NCBI GenBank assembly: GCA_964621645.1
Contig: CAZUMH010000079.1
Span: forward strand, 1-16,772
DNA: 16,772 nt
From: CAZUMH01 sp964621645
GTDB taxonomy: Bacteria > Zhuqueibacterota > QNDG01 > JAGLOF01
Direction: 5' to 3'
Numbering within the stretch: position 1 is the first letter of the stretch; every line of letters begins with the position of its first letter. A program made the translations under genes and the position numbers. Positions 7,740-15,714 of the stretch are shown here, in pieces. The notes beneath the pieces were generated by a model. It saw only the letters and a list, made by a program, of their open reading frames with translations. It had not been told where the DNA came from and did no database searches.

Positions 7740-9626
7740 TTACAAGCCCTTGCGATCCAGTATTCTTTCGATCTCATCCATAGTGTTATTCATGGCTTCC
7801 ATGGTAAGTCTAAAAGGTTTGGGGGAAGTCATGTCGATGCCCGCTTTCTTGAGCACATCGATGGGATAATCTGATCCTCCGGCTGAAAGAAACTCGATCA
7901 TGTTACGTACCGCACCCTTCTTGCCGTCGATGACCCGCTGGGCAAGGGCCGTAGACGCGGTGAAGGAAGTGGCATACTGATAAACATAATAATCATAGTA
8001 GAAATGGGGTATATAGGTCCATTCCACCAGGATGTTGTCGTCGATATCACATACGCCCTTATCCTGGCCGTAATATTTTTTCAGAATATCTCCGTAAATG
8101 GTGGTCAGATTATCACCGGTCAGAGCTTGACCTTTCTCCACCGCATCATGGATGGCCAGCTCGAATTCGGCGAATTGTGTTTGCCGGAAAACAGTGCCTT
8201 TGATTCCGTCCAAATACTCCATCAACAGTGATAACCGCGCATCATCATCTTTAATGGTGTTTAGTATGTAATGGGTAAGCAGAGCTTCATTGAAGGTGGA
8301 TGCCACCTCAGCCACGAAAATTGAGTAATCGGCCAGGGGATACGGCTGATTCTTGTTGGAAAAATAGGTGTGCAGTGAGTGTCCCAGTTCATGGGCCAAT
8401 GTGCTGACATCGCTGTATTTCCCATTGTAATTGAGCAGCATATAGGGATGAATGTCATAGCCGCCGTCATTGCTGTAGGCGCCGGAACGTTTCCCGGGCG
8501 TTGGATAGACATCGATCCAGCGTTCTTCCCGGGCCCGTTTCAGCACGTCTTCGTATTCCTTTCCCATGGGCGCCATGGCCTTGAGGACAATGTCCCAGGC
8601 CTGATCGATATCGTATTCCAAATCGACTCCCTTTACCACGGGCGCGTAAAGATCGTAATATTTCAATGTATCAACACCCAGCATTCTCTGGCGCAGCTTC
8701 AGATAACGGTGGAATGTATCGAGATTGTCGTTCACGTTTTTTATCAGGGTATGGTAGACCGCAACGGGTATATTGTTTACATCCAAAGCAGCCTGCAGGG
8801 ATGAGTCATAATTGCGGCAGCGTGCATAGAACACGTCTTTTTTCATCTCTGCGAAAAGCTCCGCTCCAATGGTGTTACGGAATTTATTCATGGCGTCCCA
8901 GAAGGTATTGAAAACGATGATGCGATCCTCTCTATTGGGAAGCCTCCGGAAACGGGAGTATCCGGCTTGATCGAGCTTGACAACCTGACCGTCAGTGAGT
9001 GTTGCCTCAGGATAGGGGAGTTCGGCGTTGGTAAATATACTGAATATGTTGTAGGGAGCCTGGGCCATCATTCCCGCCTGAGCCAGAATCTTCTCTTCCT
9101 TCTCTGAAAGTTTATGAGCCTTACGCCGCAGGATGTCATCCAGATACAGCCTGTAATGCTCCAGACCCGGTTCCTGAGTCACGAATTGATCCACCTGCTT
9201 CTTGGTCATTTTCACCAGCTCAGGTTCTAGGAAGGCGGCTTTGGCGGCAAAGTCGGTGGCAATCTGGGAAATCTCCTGCTTCATTGCCTGATAGGTGGAA
9301 TTCCTGGTATCCTGATCCGATTTCATGGAAGCATAGTTGAAGAGCCTGGTAAACTCCATAGAGAGATCGCTGCCGAATTGGAGGCATTCCAGCAGCGTGG
9401 CCGCCGAAGAGGTAAGCCTGCCGCGATAGCTTGTTATCCGGTCCATTTTGGAAACCAGGTCTGTCTTGGCCTGTTCCCAGGACTGATCATCGGTAAAGAT
9501 ATCCTCCAGTCTCCAGGTGTACTTCTCGGGAACTGATTCCCTTTCCCGTGTCTGGCTAAGTACAGCGGATGAGAACATAACGTGATAGGTAAGAATAATC
9601 ATGAGTGCACCTGTAATTTTTATCAT
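7740..9626 (-). CDS. pepF: M3 family oligoendopeptidase F with export signal
   Basis: A 628-residue zinc oligopeptidase of the PepF branch of family M3, which cuts short peptides internally. The N-terminal M3 helical region is followed by the catalytic domain with HELGH at 412-416 (zinc ligands His412 and His416, base Glu413) and the third ligand Glu440 in FVAEVASTFNEAL, the PepF signature. Upstream segments such as KRSGAYSNDGGYDIHPYMLLNY and the late HFYYDYYVYQYATS also match PepF. Length agrees with the family (about 600) plus an N-terminal hydrophobic signal at residues 1-24, ending near AVLSQ; most described PepF enzymes are cytoplasmic and lack this. AGGAGAA at 9631-9637 (on the - strand) supports the ATG at 9626. 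It is transcribed divergently from the DUF6599-like gene and converges on the membrane-protein gene. It may share a peptide-catabolism role with the nearby M1 peptidase. Confidence 0.94.
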   Translation of the reverse strand: MIKITGALMIILTYHVMFSSAVLSQTRERESVPEKYTWRLEDIFTDDQSWEQAKTDLVSKMDRITSYRGRLTSSAATLLECLQFGSDLSMEFTRLFNYASMKSDQDTRNSTYQAMKQEISQIATDFAAKAAFLEPELVKMTKKQVDQFVTQEPGLEHYRLYLDDILRRKAHKLSEKEEKILAQAGMMAQAPYNIFSIFTNAELPYPEATLTDGQVVKLDQAGYSRFRRLPNREDRIIVFNTFWDAMNKFRNTIGAELFAEMKKDVFYARCRNYDSSLQAALDVNNIPVAVYHTLIKNVNDNLDTFHRYLKLRQRMLGVDTLKYYDLYAPVVKGVDLEYDIDQAWDIVLKAMAPMGKEYEDVLKRAREERWIDVYPTPGKRSGAYSNDGGYDIHPYMLLNYNGKYSDVSTLAHELGHSLHTYFSNKNQPYPLADYSIFVAEVASTFNEALLTHYILNTIKDDDARLSLLMEYLDGIKGTVFRQTQFAEFELAIHDAVEKGQALTGDNLTTIYGDILKKYYGQDKGVCDIDDNILVEWTYIPHFYYDYYVYQYATSFTASTALAQRVIDGKKGAVRNMIEFLSAGGSDYPIDVLKKAGIDMTSPKPFRLTMEAMNNTMDEIERILDRKGL

Positions 9627-9667
9627 TCTTTTCTCCTAATTTGTTCGGCTCCGATATAAATGAGAGT

Positions 9668-9684
9668 AATGTAAGTAATACATT
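9668..9684. repeat. Palindrome in divergent intergenic region
   Basis: AATGTA (9668-9673) and TACATT (9679-9684) are perfect inverted arms around AGTAA. The 17-base dyad lies about 40 bases upstream of pepF and about 190 bases upstream of the divergent gene, a position suited to a repressor or activator site. No regulator can be named. Confidence 0.4.
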
Positions 9685-9700
9685 TCGATTAGAAATGCAA

Positions 9701-9740
9701 GAGAATTCTTCCCGGAGAAGATTTTAACTGGAATTCTCCG
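9701..9740 (+). repeat. Two mutually exclusive inverted repeats upstream of the DUF6599-like gene
   Basis: GAGAATTC (9701-9708) can pair with GAATTCTC (9731-9738), and CGGAGAA (9713-9719) can pair with TTCTCCG (9734-9740). The right arms overlap, so only one stem can form at a time. TAAAAT at 9742-9747 is a possible -10 element. If transcription starts upstream of 9700, these would be alternative leader structures; otherwise they may be a protein site or chance. Confidence 0.3.
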
Positions 9741-9864
9741 CTAAAATGAGGTATCTTTTAATAACGTCAAGAAATAAAAATGAGGATGAGAACGATTCAG
9801 CCGAACATGCAAAGCAGATTGGGCGGGATTGTCTCCGGATGCCCTGCTCACTCTGATGGAAATT

Positions 9865-9870
9865 GAGGAG
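9865..9870 (+). promoter_or_regulatory. Ribosome binding site deciding the ATG at 9878
   Basis: GAGGAG lies seven bases before ATG 9878. The frame is open further upstream to a TTG at 9863, but that codon would put the ribosome site inside the gene and add MRRRT before a clean signal peptide, so ATG 9878 is preferred. Confidence 0.8.
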
Positions 9871-9877
9871 AAGAACA

Positions 9878-10717
9878 ATGAAAAAGACAAGCGTGGTGTT
9901 CATTATATCCCTGCTCCTTGGGACTGCACTGCTTTCAGCAGGGGATGATTTTCCGGAAATCAAGGGCTGGAGCAAGGCCGGAGACGTCCGCACCCTGACA
10001 CCGGATAATCTCTGGGAATACATCGACGGTGCCGCGGAGCAGTTTATCAACTATGGTTTCAAGCAGTTACGGTACTGTGATCTCAGTAAAGATGATATCA
10101 CGATTACGGTAAATATTTATGATATGGGTACGCCGCTTAACGGCTTCGGTATATACAAAGCCGAGACCTCGGCCTCGGCCGAACATCTGTCTATCGGTAC
10201 CGTAGCGGTTCTTTCCCCTCCCTATCAGTGCCAGCTGCTCAAGGACAGATACTATGTAAAAATCGAAGCCTACGACGGCGAAATCTCCCGGGAACGTGGA
10301 GAAACGATCTGCCGGGCCCTTGCCGCCGCTCTTCCAGGAAAGTCTGATCTCCCATCCGAATTCTCTCTTCTGCCCCGGATCTCCAGAATTACCGGCAGTG
10401 AAAGCTACGCCAAGCACGCCTTTTTGGGACTAGCCGAATTACATGAATGTGTGTATGCCGATTACCGGGATGGAGAGAAGGATTCCTATCGGATATTTAT
10501 AATGCTGACTCCCGATGAGAAGTCCCGGGAAATCACCTGGAAAAAACTGGCCGGGAAATGGGACAGAAGCGAGATCGGTAATGTATCCTTCCTTTACCGG
10601 GAAATTCCCTATGAAGGATTCGTCGGCATTATCAATAAAGAAGGCCGTCTCCTCGGAATCGCCGGAGCCCGGGATGTTTCCCATCTCAGTGAACTGCTAA
10701 GCAACCTCGCCGACTGA
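9878..10717 (+). CDS. Exported DUF6599-like protein
   Basis: A 279-residue protein with a signal peptide (MKKTSVVFIISLLLGTALLSAG, residues 1-22), so probably periplasmic. The mature part opens with FPEIKGWSKAG, then LTPDNLWEYIDGAAEQFINYGF at about 45-66, the segment by which I recognise DUF6599-type proteins (an N-L-W/Y-x-Y-I-D-G-A-A motif), and continues with GFGIYKAE. No enzymatic residues are recognised and no function is known. There is no lipobox cysteine near the cleavage site. It is a single gene with its own terminator, divergent from the exported peptidase and convergent with dnaE2. Confidence is high that it is a real gene and moderate for the family name. Confidence 0.85.
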   Translation: MKKTSVVFIISLLLGTALLSAGDDFPEIKGWSKAGDVRTLTPDNLWEYIDGAAEQFINYGFKQLRYCDLSKDDITITVNIYDMGTPLNGFGIYKAETSASAEHLSIGTVAVLSPPYQCQLLKDRYYVKIEAYDGEISRERGETICRALAAALPGKSDLPSEFSLLPRISRITGSESYAKHAFLGLAELHECVYADYRDGEKDSYRIFIMLTPDEKSREITWKKLAGKWDRSEIGNVSFLYREIPYEGFVGIINKEGRLLGIAGARDVSHLSELLSNLAD

Positions 10718-10739
10718 TAGGCGGAAAAATAAACAAGGA

Positions 10740-13700
10740 TCAGGACCCCGCCTTAAGGGCGGGATTTTTTTTCATCGTGGTGGAGGCAGCCGGAAGTCTG
10801 GTACGCTCTCCGGGACGGTTTGCTTTCCTGCGGCGGATATCCCCTCCGCCGAGAAATTCCATCTCTTCCACGCGCAGCGACACGGCCCCCAGTTCCTCCT
10901 CAACTCTGCCCCGCAGAATATAGGGCCGCACCGGTGAAAAGCGGGAGGCGTATGTGCGAAAAGCCGGCGGGAAAAATATGGTCTCATAGAGTGCGGTACG
11001 GTCTTCGAAACTGATAAAGGCCATGGGTTCATCTCCGCTGGTATAGACCATTTTGTTGGTAATCCACCAGCCGATCATGGTCACGCGTCTTCCCACATTC
11101 CTTTCCAGATCTCTGCCCCGTATGTGAGGCAGGCGGCGGATGGCCTCTTCGTAAAGATCGAGAGGATGCACCGAAAGAGGAAAACCCAGAGCCTCGACTT
11201 CGAAGAGCAGCATTGTGCGGAAATCGTAACGCCCTAGATCGGGAACCCGCACCGCTTCCCGGCAGAAGAGGTCCAGTTCCTCCTGACTGCAGTGACGCCG
11301 CTGGGTCCCGGCCGCCTCGGTCTCCCACAGCAGCTGGGCCCGGCTGCGCCCCCCGGCGATGGAATCGAGGCAGCCGCCCTTGATAAGAATCCGCAGGTCT
11401 GAACCATCCAGGCGGATCCGACGCAGCACATCCTCGAAGGAACGGTAGGGACCCCGCTGTTCCCGTTCCTCGAGGACTTGTTCCAGCGCCTCGCTTTTCA
11501 GTCCTTTGAGCTGCATTAATCCCACCCGGATCTTGCCGCCCTTTCCCCGGAAACACCTGCGGGAGAGATTAATATCCGGGGGCAGCACCCGCAGCCCCAT
11601 GCGCCGGCATTCTGACAGGTAGGCAAAGGTGGAATAGTAGCCTCCCCTGTTGCTCAGAACCGCGGCCATGAACTCCGCCGGGTAATGGGCCCGCAGATAG
11701 GCGGATTTGAAGCTGACCATGGCATAAGAAGCGCTGTGCGGCTTGCAGAAGCTGTACCCCCCGAATGAGAGGATCATCTCCCATACTTTTTCGATAACCG
11801 GGAGGGGGATTTCCCTGACCGCCGCCCCCTGGAAAAAACGCTCCCGGTAGGCCGCCAGCGCACGGTGATTCCGCTTCTTGGACAGTGTCTTGCGCAACCC
11901 GTCTCCCTCCTGGGGAGAGAATCCGGCCATGGCCACGGCAACCCGGGTGACGTCCTCCTGATAGACCATGATGCCGTAGGTCTCCCGCAGCACCTCGTCG
12001 AGAATAGGGTGGATCGGTTCATAGGAGTCTCCCCGCAAGCGGCGCACGTACTCGTTGATAAAGGGATTGGCCGCCGGCCGGATGATGGAGCTGTGAATAA
12101 CCAGATGTTCATAGTCCCCTACCCGGGCTTTCTTCTGGAGCTGACGGGTCGCGGGGGATTCAACATAGAAGACTCCCAGGGTATCTCCCCGGGCGATAAG
12201 TTCCTGGGTCCTGCGGTCATCCAGGGGATTAAAATCGTCATAGGCGATAACGCGGCCCGTGTTCTCATGTATGGCCGCCAGAGCGTCGCGGATCACCGCC
12301 AGAGAGCGGTTTCCCAACAGATCGATCTTCACCAGCCCGGAACTCTCGGTCTGATCCTTCTCCCACTGAATGACGGGGATCCCCTTGGGCGCTATTTCCA
12401 CAGGCACATGGCTGGTGATTTCATCCGGGGTAATCACTACTCCGCCGCAGTGCACCGAGATGTGGCGCATCATGCCGTTGAGCCGGGAGGAGAAATCCAG
12501 AATCCGGGGCCACGGTTCTTTCAGTTCCAGCCCCTGGAACACCGGGTGGGTCCGCATCATCTCTTCCACCGATTCCCCGCTCCAGTACCAGAGCTGGGCC
12601 AGACGGTCCGTTACCCGCTTGATCTCCGCTTCCGGCAGACCGTAGACCTTGGCCACCTCCCGCACCGCGGCCCGGGCCCGGAATCCCACCTGGTTGGCAA
12701 CCATGGCCGCCCGTTCGGCGCCGTATCGGTCAAAGACGTAATCGAGGACTCCGTCCCGCTCGTCCCAGGGAAAGTCCACATCTATGTCAGGGGGATCCGT
12801 GCGTCCCGGGTTGAGGAAACGCTCAAAGTAGAGATTGTATTGGATGGGATCCACATGGGTGATGCCCAGACAGTAGGAGACGATACTGGCCGCGGCTGAC
12901 CCCCGGCCGCAGGTAAGCGGAGCCTGCCGCACGATATCCTCCATCACCAGGAAGACGGCTCCAAAGCCCTTCTCACCGATGATGCCCAGCTCGTAGTCGA
13001 TGCGCCGGTGTACCGTCTCCGGGAGGTCCCCGTAGCGCCGCATCGCCCCTTCCTCCGTCTTGCGGCGCAGCTTTTCCTGGATGCGATTCTGGTCCAGCCC
13101 CTCGAAGCCGGAGAATATCACCCGGCCGAACTCGCCCTGGAAGCAACACTCTTCCGCGATGAGCAGCGTGTTTTCCAGCGCCTCGGGGAGATGAGGGAAA
13201 CGCCGTGCCATCTCCCGGGGGGACATGAGCCAGGCCTGGGGCGGTGCCGTCTCGCGCCGGGGCAAACGCGAGAGGGTGGTGTTCAGGTCTATGGCCCGCA
13301 GCAGGCGGTGCACCTGGTAATCTTCCTCCGCAGTGAAGTAAACGCCGCCGCTGGCCGTGTAAGGAATCCCCAGCCGCCGGGCCAGGGACAGCACCGGACG
13401 GTAGGGATATCCCGGCCGCAGTTCCGCGTAAAGATGCTGACGGCCCCGTAGTTTCCTGAGCAGAGGAATGCTGTCCGTCAGCACCACCAGTCCTTCGCTT
13501 CTCTCATCCAGTTCGCCGGCGAGAGAAAAATCCTTGCGGCAGTGCAACCGTGAAAGCAGCCGGCAGAGAGCGGCATACCCGTCACGGTTCCGCACCAGCA
13601 GAACGGCCCGCTCCCCGCCGCTTACCGCCTCCGCCCCGATGATGGGACGCAGCCCCGTCTCCGCCGCTATCTCGAGAAAGAAGATAAGACCATAGAGGTT

Positions 13701-13826
13701 ATTGGTATCGGTAAGAGCCAGCCTCTCCATGCCGAGCTCACGGGCTCTGCGGCAGAGCTCTTCCAGGGAAGCTGTGCCCCGCATGGGAGAGTAAGCGGAG
13801 TGAACGTGCAGGTGAACAAAACTCAT
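10740..13826 (-). CDS. dnaE2: Error-prone DNA polymerase III alpha subunit DnaE2 (ImuC)
   Basis: A 1028-residue C-family polymerase that carries out damage-induced, mutagenic translesion synthesis. The N-terminal PHP domain starts FVHLHVHSAYS with ALTDTNNLYG at about 37-46. The palm contains CGRGSAAASIVSYCLGI at about 306-322, the catalytic pair Asp349 and Asp351 in PDIDVDF, and the third aspartate Asp502 in VKIDLLGNRSL. The C-terminal OB-fold (VTMIGWWITNKMV) is present. At about 1030 residues, without the extra C-terminal domain of the replicative enzyme, it fits DnaE2 rather than DnaE1. The open frame extends to 13919, but ATG 13826 is chosen because GAGGAAG lies three bases ahead and the protein begins there at the family start. 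Seven bases separate it from imuB, so it is the last gene of lexA-imuB-dnaE2. GC content is visibly high. Confidence 0.95.
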   Translation of the reverse strand: MSFVHLHVHSAYSPMRGTASLEELCRRARELGMERLALTDTNNLYGLIFFLEIAAETGLRPIIGAEAVSGGERAVLLVRNRDGYAALCRLLSRLHCRKDFSLAGELDERSEGLVVLTDSIPLLRKLRGRQHLYAELRPGYPYRPVLSLARRLGIPYTASGGVYFTAEEDYQVHRLLRAIDLNTTLSRLPRRETAPPQAWLMSPREMARRFPHLPEALENTLLIAEECCFQGEFGRVIFSGFEGLDQNRIQEKLRRKTEEGAMRRYGDLPETVHRRIDYELGIIGEKGFGAVFLVMEDIVRQAPLTCGRGSAAASIVSYCLGITHVDPIQYNLYFERFLNPGRTDPPDIDVDFPWDERDGVLDYVFDRYGAERAAMVANQVGFRARAAVREVAKVYGLPEAEIKRVTDRLAQLWYWSGESVEEMMRTHPVFQGLELKEPWPRILDFSSRLNGMMRHISVHCGGVVITPDEITSHVPVEIAPKGIPVIQWEKDQTESSGLVKIDLLGNRSLAVIRDALAAIHENTGRVIAYDDFNPLDDRRTQELIARGDTLGVFYVESPATRQLQKKARVGDYEHLVIHSSIIRPAANPFINEYVRRLRGDSYEPIHPILDEVLRETYGIMVYQEDVTRVAVAMAGFSPQEGDGLRKTLSKKRNHRALAAYRERFFQGAAVREIPLPVIEKVWEMILSFGGYSFCKPHSASYAMVSFKSAYLRAHYPAEFMAAVLSNRGGYYSTFAYLSECRRMGLRVLPPDINLSRRCFRGKGGKIRVGLMQLKGLKSEALEQVLEEREQRGPYRSFEDVLRRIRLDGSDLRILIKGGCLDSIAGGRSRAQLLWETEAAGTQRRHCSQEELDLFCREAVRVPDLGRYDFRTMLLFEVEALGFPLSVHPLDLYEEAIRRLPHIRGRDLERNVGRRVTMIGWWITNKMVYTSGDEPMAFISFEDRTALYETIFFPPAFRTYASRFSPVRPYILRGRVEEELGAVSLRVEEMEFLGGGDIRRRKANRPGERTRLPAASTTMKKNPALKAGS
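10747..10772 (+). terminator. Rho-independent terminator of the DUF6599-like gene, inside the dnaE2 3' end
   Basis: CCCGCC (10747-10752) pairs with GGCGGG (10758-10763) around a five-base loop, followed by one A and eight Ts (10765-10772) on the + strand, 29 bases after the stop of the upstream gene. The same bases read on the - strand are the last codons of dnaE2 (KKNPALKA). Confidence 0.88.
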
Positions 13827-13828
13827 GG

Positions 13829-13835
13829 CTTCCTC
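13829..13835 (-). promoter_or_regulatory. Ribosome binding site of dnaE2, overlapping the imuB stop
   Basis: On the - strand GAGGAAG precedes ATG 13826 by two bases (core AGGA by four or five). It shares bases with the imuB TGA at 13834-13836, a layout that favours termination-reinitiation coupling of the two subunits. Confidence 0.75.
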
Positions 13836-15051
13836 ACGTGCCGCTCCCGGAGGGTAAAGCGGCCCGGCGGGAGGAGATCTCCCGTGCCGGGAACGTTCTG
13901 CCCCAGCGTATGGTCTCATGGCCGAACCGGTCCCGTATCCCGTCCAGGGCCAGGACCAGCCGCTCCTCCCTTTCGTTCCGTTCCCGCCGCTCCAGCAGGA
14001 TCAGCTGGGACGAAGGAGGGATGAGATCGGTGAAGGTGAGGCTGAGATAGCGGATGCGCTGGCGCCGCTGCGTGGCCGCGCGGTACACCAGCTCCAGCTC
14101 CTGGAAAATACGCCCCTCCACCAGGGTGGGAAGGGAAAAAAAAGAGCGTCTGGTTACATCCAGACCGTCTGCGTAGCGGAGATGCAGCCAGACGGTGCGC
14201 GGCAAAACACCCTGCCGCCGCATTCTCCGGCAGGCCCGTTCCAGGAGCAGAAACAGTTCGCCCAGCACAAGGGAGTCATCATTACTGTCCTCGGCCAGAG
14301 TCGTTTCCTCCAGCAGAAAGGGCTTGGCGCTGGGAGTCCGCACGGGGGTATCGTCTATGCCCAGAGACTGGCGCCGCACCAGGGGGGCCCGCCTTCGGAA
14401 AACGACGGCAAGCTGGGGCAGTGAAAGCGCGGCCAGCTGCTCGATGAGGCCGATATTCAGCTCACGCATTCTCTCCCGGTCCCGCCGGTCCCGCAGCGCC
14501 GGCAGGAGGCGCGCCCGCAGGGGAGCCAGGAAGGAGGCTTCGCTGCCCGCCGGTACGGAGTAGAGATCGCCGTGAGAACGGATAACCACCGCCGCCACAC
14601 CCGAGACCAGCTTGTTGGCGCCGATCCCCAAAGTGGAGCCAAGCGGCAACCGTTCCTCCACCCGCCGGCGCATACGGAAGGCGCAATCCTGGGCAGAACC
14701 GAAAAGACGGCTGCTGCCGCTCATGTCCATGAAAAAGCGGCCCCAGCCGCAGCTCTCTACCAGGGGGGACCAGTCGTTCAAAACGGTGACGATCTCGCGG
14801 CCGGCCTTCTCGTAGAGTGCCGGATCGGGGGGCAGTACAGCCAGACGGCGACAGCGTTTCAGAGCCGTAGTCAGGGGCACTCCCGGACGGACGCCCTCCC
14901 GCTCAGCCTCCGGCGATGCGGAAAAAACCAGAGCCCGCGGCGTATGGCGCGCCGCCACTACCAGGGGGCGGCCCCGCAGAGAAGAATCCCGCAGCTGTTC
15001 CAGAGCCGCGGGAAACCCGTGCACGCGCAGATGTATGATACTGCGATTCAT
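13834..15051 (-). CDS. imuB: ImuB-like Y-family polymerase homologue, catalytic residues lost
   Basis: A 405-residue Y-family protein predicted to act as the non-catalytic partner that brings DnaE2 to the sliding clamp. The fold is recognisable from end to end: IIHLRVHGFPAALEQLRDSSLRGRPLVV at 5-32, GIGANKLVSGVAA at 142-154, the helix-hairpin-helix thumb LNIGLIEQLAALSLPQLAVVF at 198-218, GIDDTPV at 231-237, and a Pol IV-like little finger ending ALDGIRDRFG. Aligned by eye with E. coli DinB, the first metal aspartate (Asp8) is Arg9, Asp10 is His11, and the Asp103-Glu104 pair is Gly104-Arg105, so catalysis is not expected. SSQLILLE at 347-354 sits where Pol IV carries its clamp-binding QLxLF motif. 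CGGGAGAG upstream supports ATG 15051; lexA ends 27 bases earlier. Similarity looks closer to DinB than in proteobacterial ImuB. Confidence 0.88.
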   Translation of the reverse strand: MNRSIIHLRVHGFPAALEQLRDSSLRGRPLVVAARHTPRALVFSASPEAEREGVRPGVPLTTALKRCRRLAVLPPDPALYEKAGREIVTVLNDWSPLVESCGWGRFFMDMSGSSRLFGSAQDCAFRMRRRVEERLPLGSTLGIGANKLVSGVAAVVIRSHGDLYSVPAGSEASFLAPLRARLLPALRDRRDRERMRELNIGLIEQLAALSLPQLAVVFRRRAPLVRRQSLGIDDTPVRTPSAKPFLLEETTLAEDSNDDSLVLGELFLLLERACRRMRRQGVLPRTVWLHLRYADGLDVTRRSFFSLPTLVEGRIFQELELVYRAATQRRQRIRYLSLTFTDLIPPSSQLILLERRERNEREERLVLALDGIRDRFGHETIRWGRTFPAREISSRRAALPSGSGT

Positions 15052-15078
15052 TCTCTCCCGAATGCCCGTCCCCCGGAA

Positions 15079-15708
15079 TCAGCGGCGGGAAGGTCCCGTC
15101 GGGCTTTCAGACCCGTAGCGTCGCAGCAGACCGACCACCACCCCCTGAATACTGAACTCTCCCTCCCGTACCATGATCGGCCGCATGGCCGCGTTGGCCG
15201 GTCTCAGCTCGACTCCTCCCGCGACCGGATAGAATTTCTTCACCGTCGCCTCCCCCTCCACCAACGCCACCACCGTCTGTCCCCGCACGGCCATATCCTG
15301 TTTCTTGACCACGATGGTATCGCCGTCCAGAATCCCCTCATCCACCATGGAGTTTCCCCGTACCTTGAGGGCGAAATACTCTCCCCGGCCCAGCATCTCC
15401 TCCGGCACGTCCAGTCTCTCCTGCTGCTCGATGGCCTCGATGGGGCTGCCCGCGGCCACCATTCCGGCCAGCTGCAGCGACACCGTGCTTCCGCCGTGCT
15501 CCACCAGCTGGATCATGCGGCTCCGGTTGCGTTCCGGAATCCGGATATATCCCTTCAGTTCCAGCTGAGCCAGATGCTTCTGCACCGACTGAAAAGACGC
15601 GAAGCCGAAATGCCGCCGTATTTCATCATAGGTGGGCGGCCTGCCGTGAGAGTCGATGTAACGGCGCAGGTAGTCGTAGACTCGCTGTTGTTTTTCCGTC
15701 AGATTCAT
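15079..15708 (-). CDS. lexA: LexA, SOS repressor with self-cleavage peptidase domain
   Basis: A 209-residue repressor. The N-terminal winged helix (MNLTEKQQRVYDYLRRYI, then PPTYDEIRRHFGF) is LexA-like, with recognition helix region ASFQSVQKHLAQLELKGYI at 37-55. The S24 domain shows the Ala86-Gly87 cleavage site in VAAGSP, catalytic Ser120 in VRGNSM and the general-base Lys157 in EATVKKF. RecA-DNA filaments would trigger its autocleavage. It heads the lexA-imuB-dnaE2 operon and probably represses it. The recognition helix differs from that of E. coli (SPNAAEEHL) and B. subtilis, so its operator is probably not the CTGT-N8-ACAG or GAAC-N4-GTTC box. No ribosome site precedes the ATG, and a -10 element lies six bases upstream, suggesting a leaderless message. 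There is no later methionine that could serve as start before the DNA-binding domain. Confidence 0.95.
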   Translation of the reverse strand: MNLTEKQQRVYDYLRRYIDSHGRPPTYDEIRRHFGFASFQSVQKHLAQLELKGYIRIPERNRSRMIQLVEHGGSTVSLQLAGMVAAGSPIEAIEQQERLDVPEEMLGRGEYFALKVRGNSMVDEGILDGDTIVVKKQDMAVRGQTVVALVEGEATVKKFYPVAGGVELRPANAAMRPIMVREGEFSIQGVVVGLLRRYGSESPTGPSRR

Positions 15709-15714
15709 ATCGGG

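Noticed and set aside
9863..9877. TTG start for the DUF6599-like gene
   Set aside because: GAGGAG lies within it, and ATG 9878 gives a clean signal peptide.
11865..12899. + strand open frame (344 codons) opposite dnaE2
   Set aside because: It is antisense to the polymerase catalytic core, with no domain and no ribosome site; an effect of codon bias.
13827..13919. Upstream extension of dnaE2 by 31 codons
   Set aside because: It would overlap the end of imuB, adds a Pro/Arg-rich run unlike the family, and ignores the clear ribosome site before ATG 13826.
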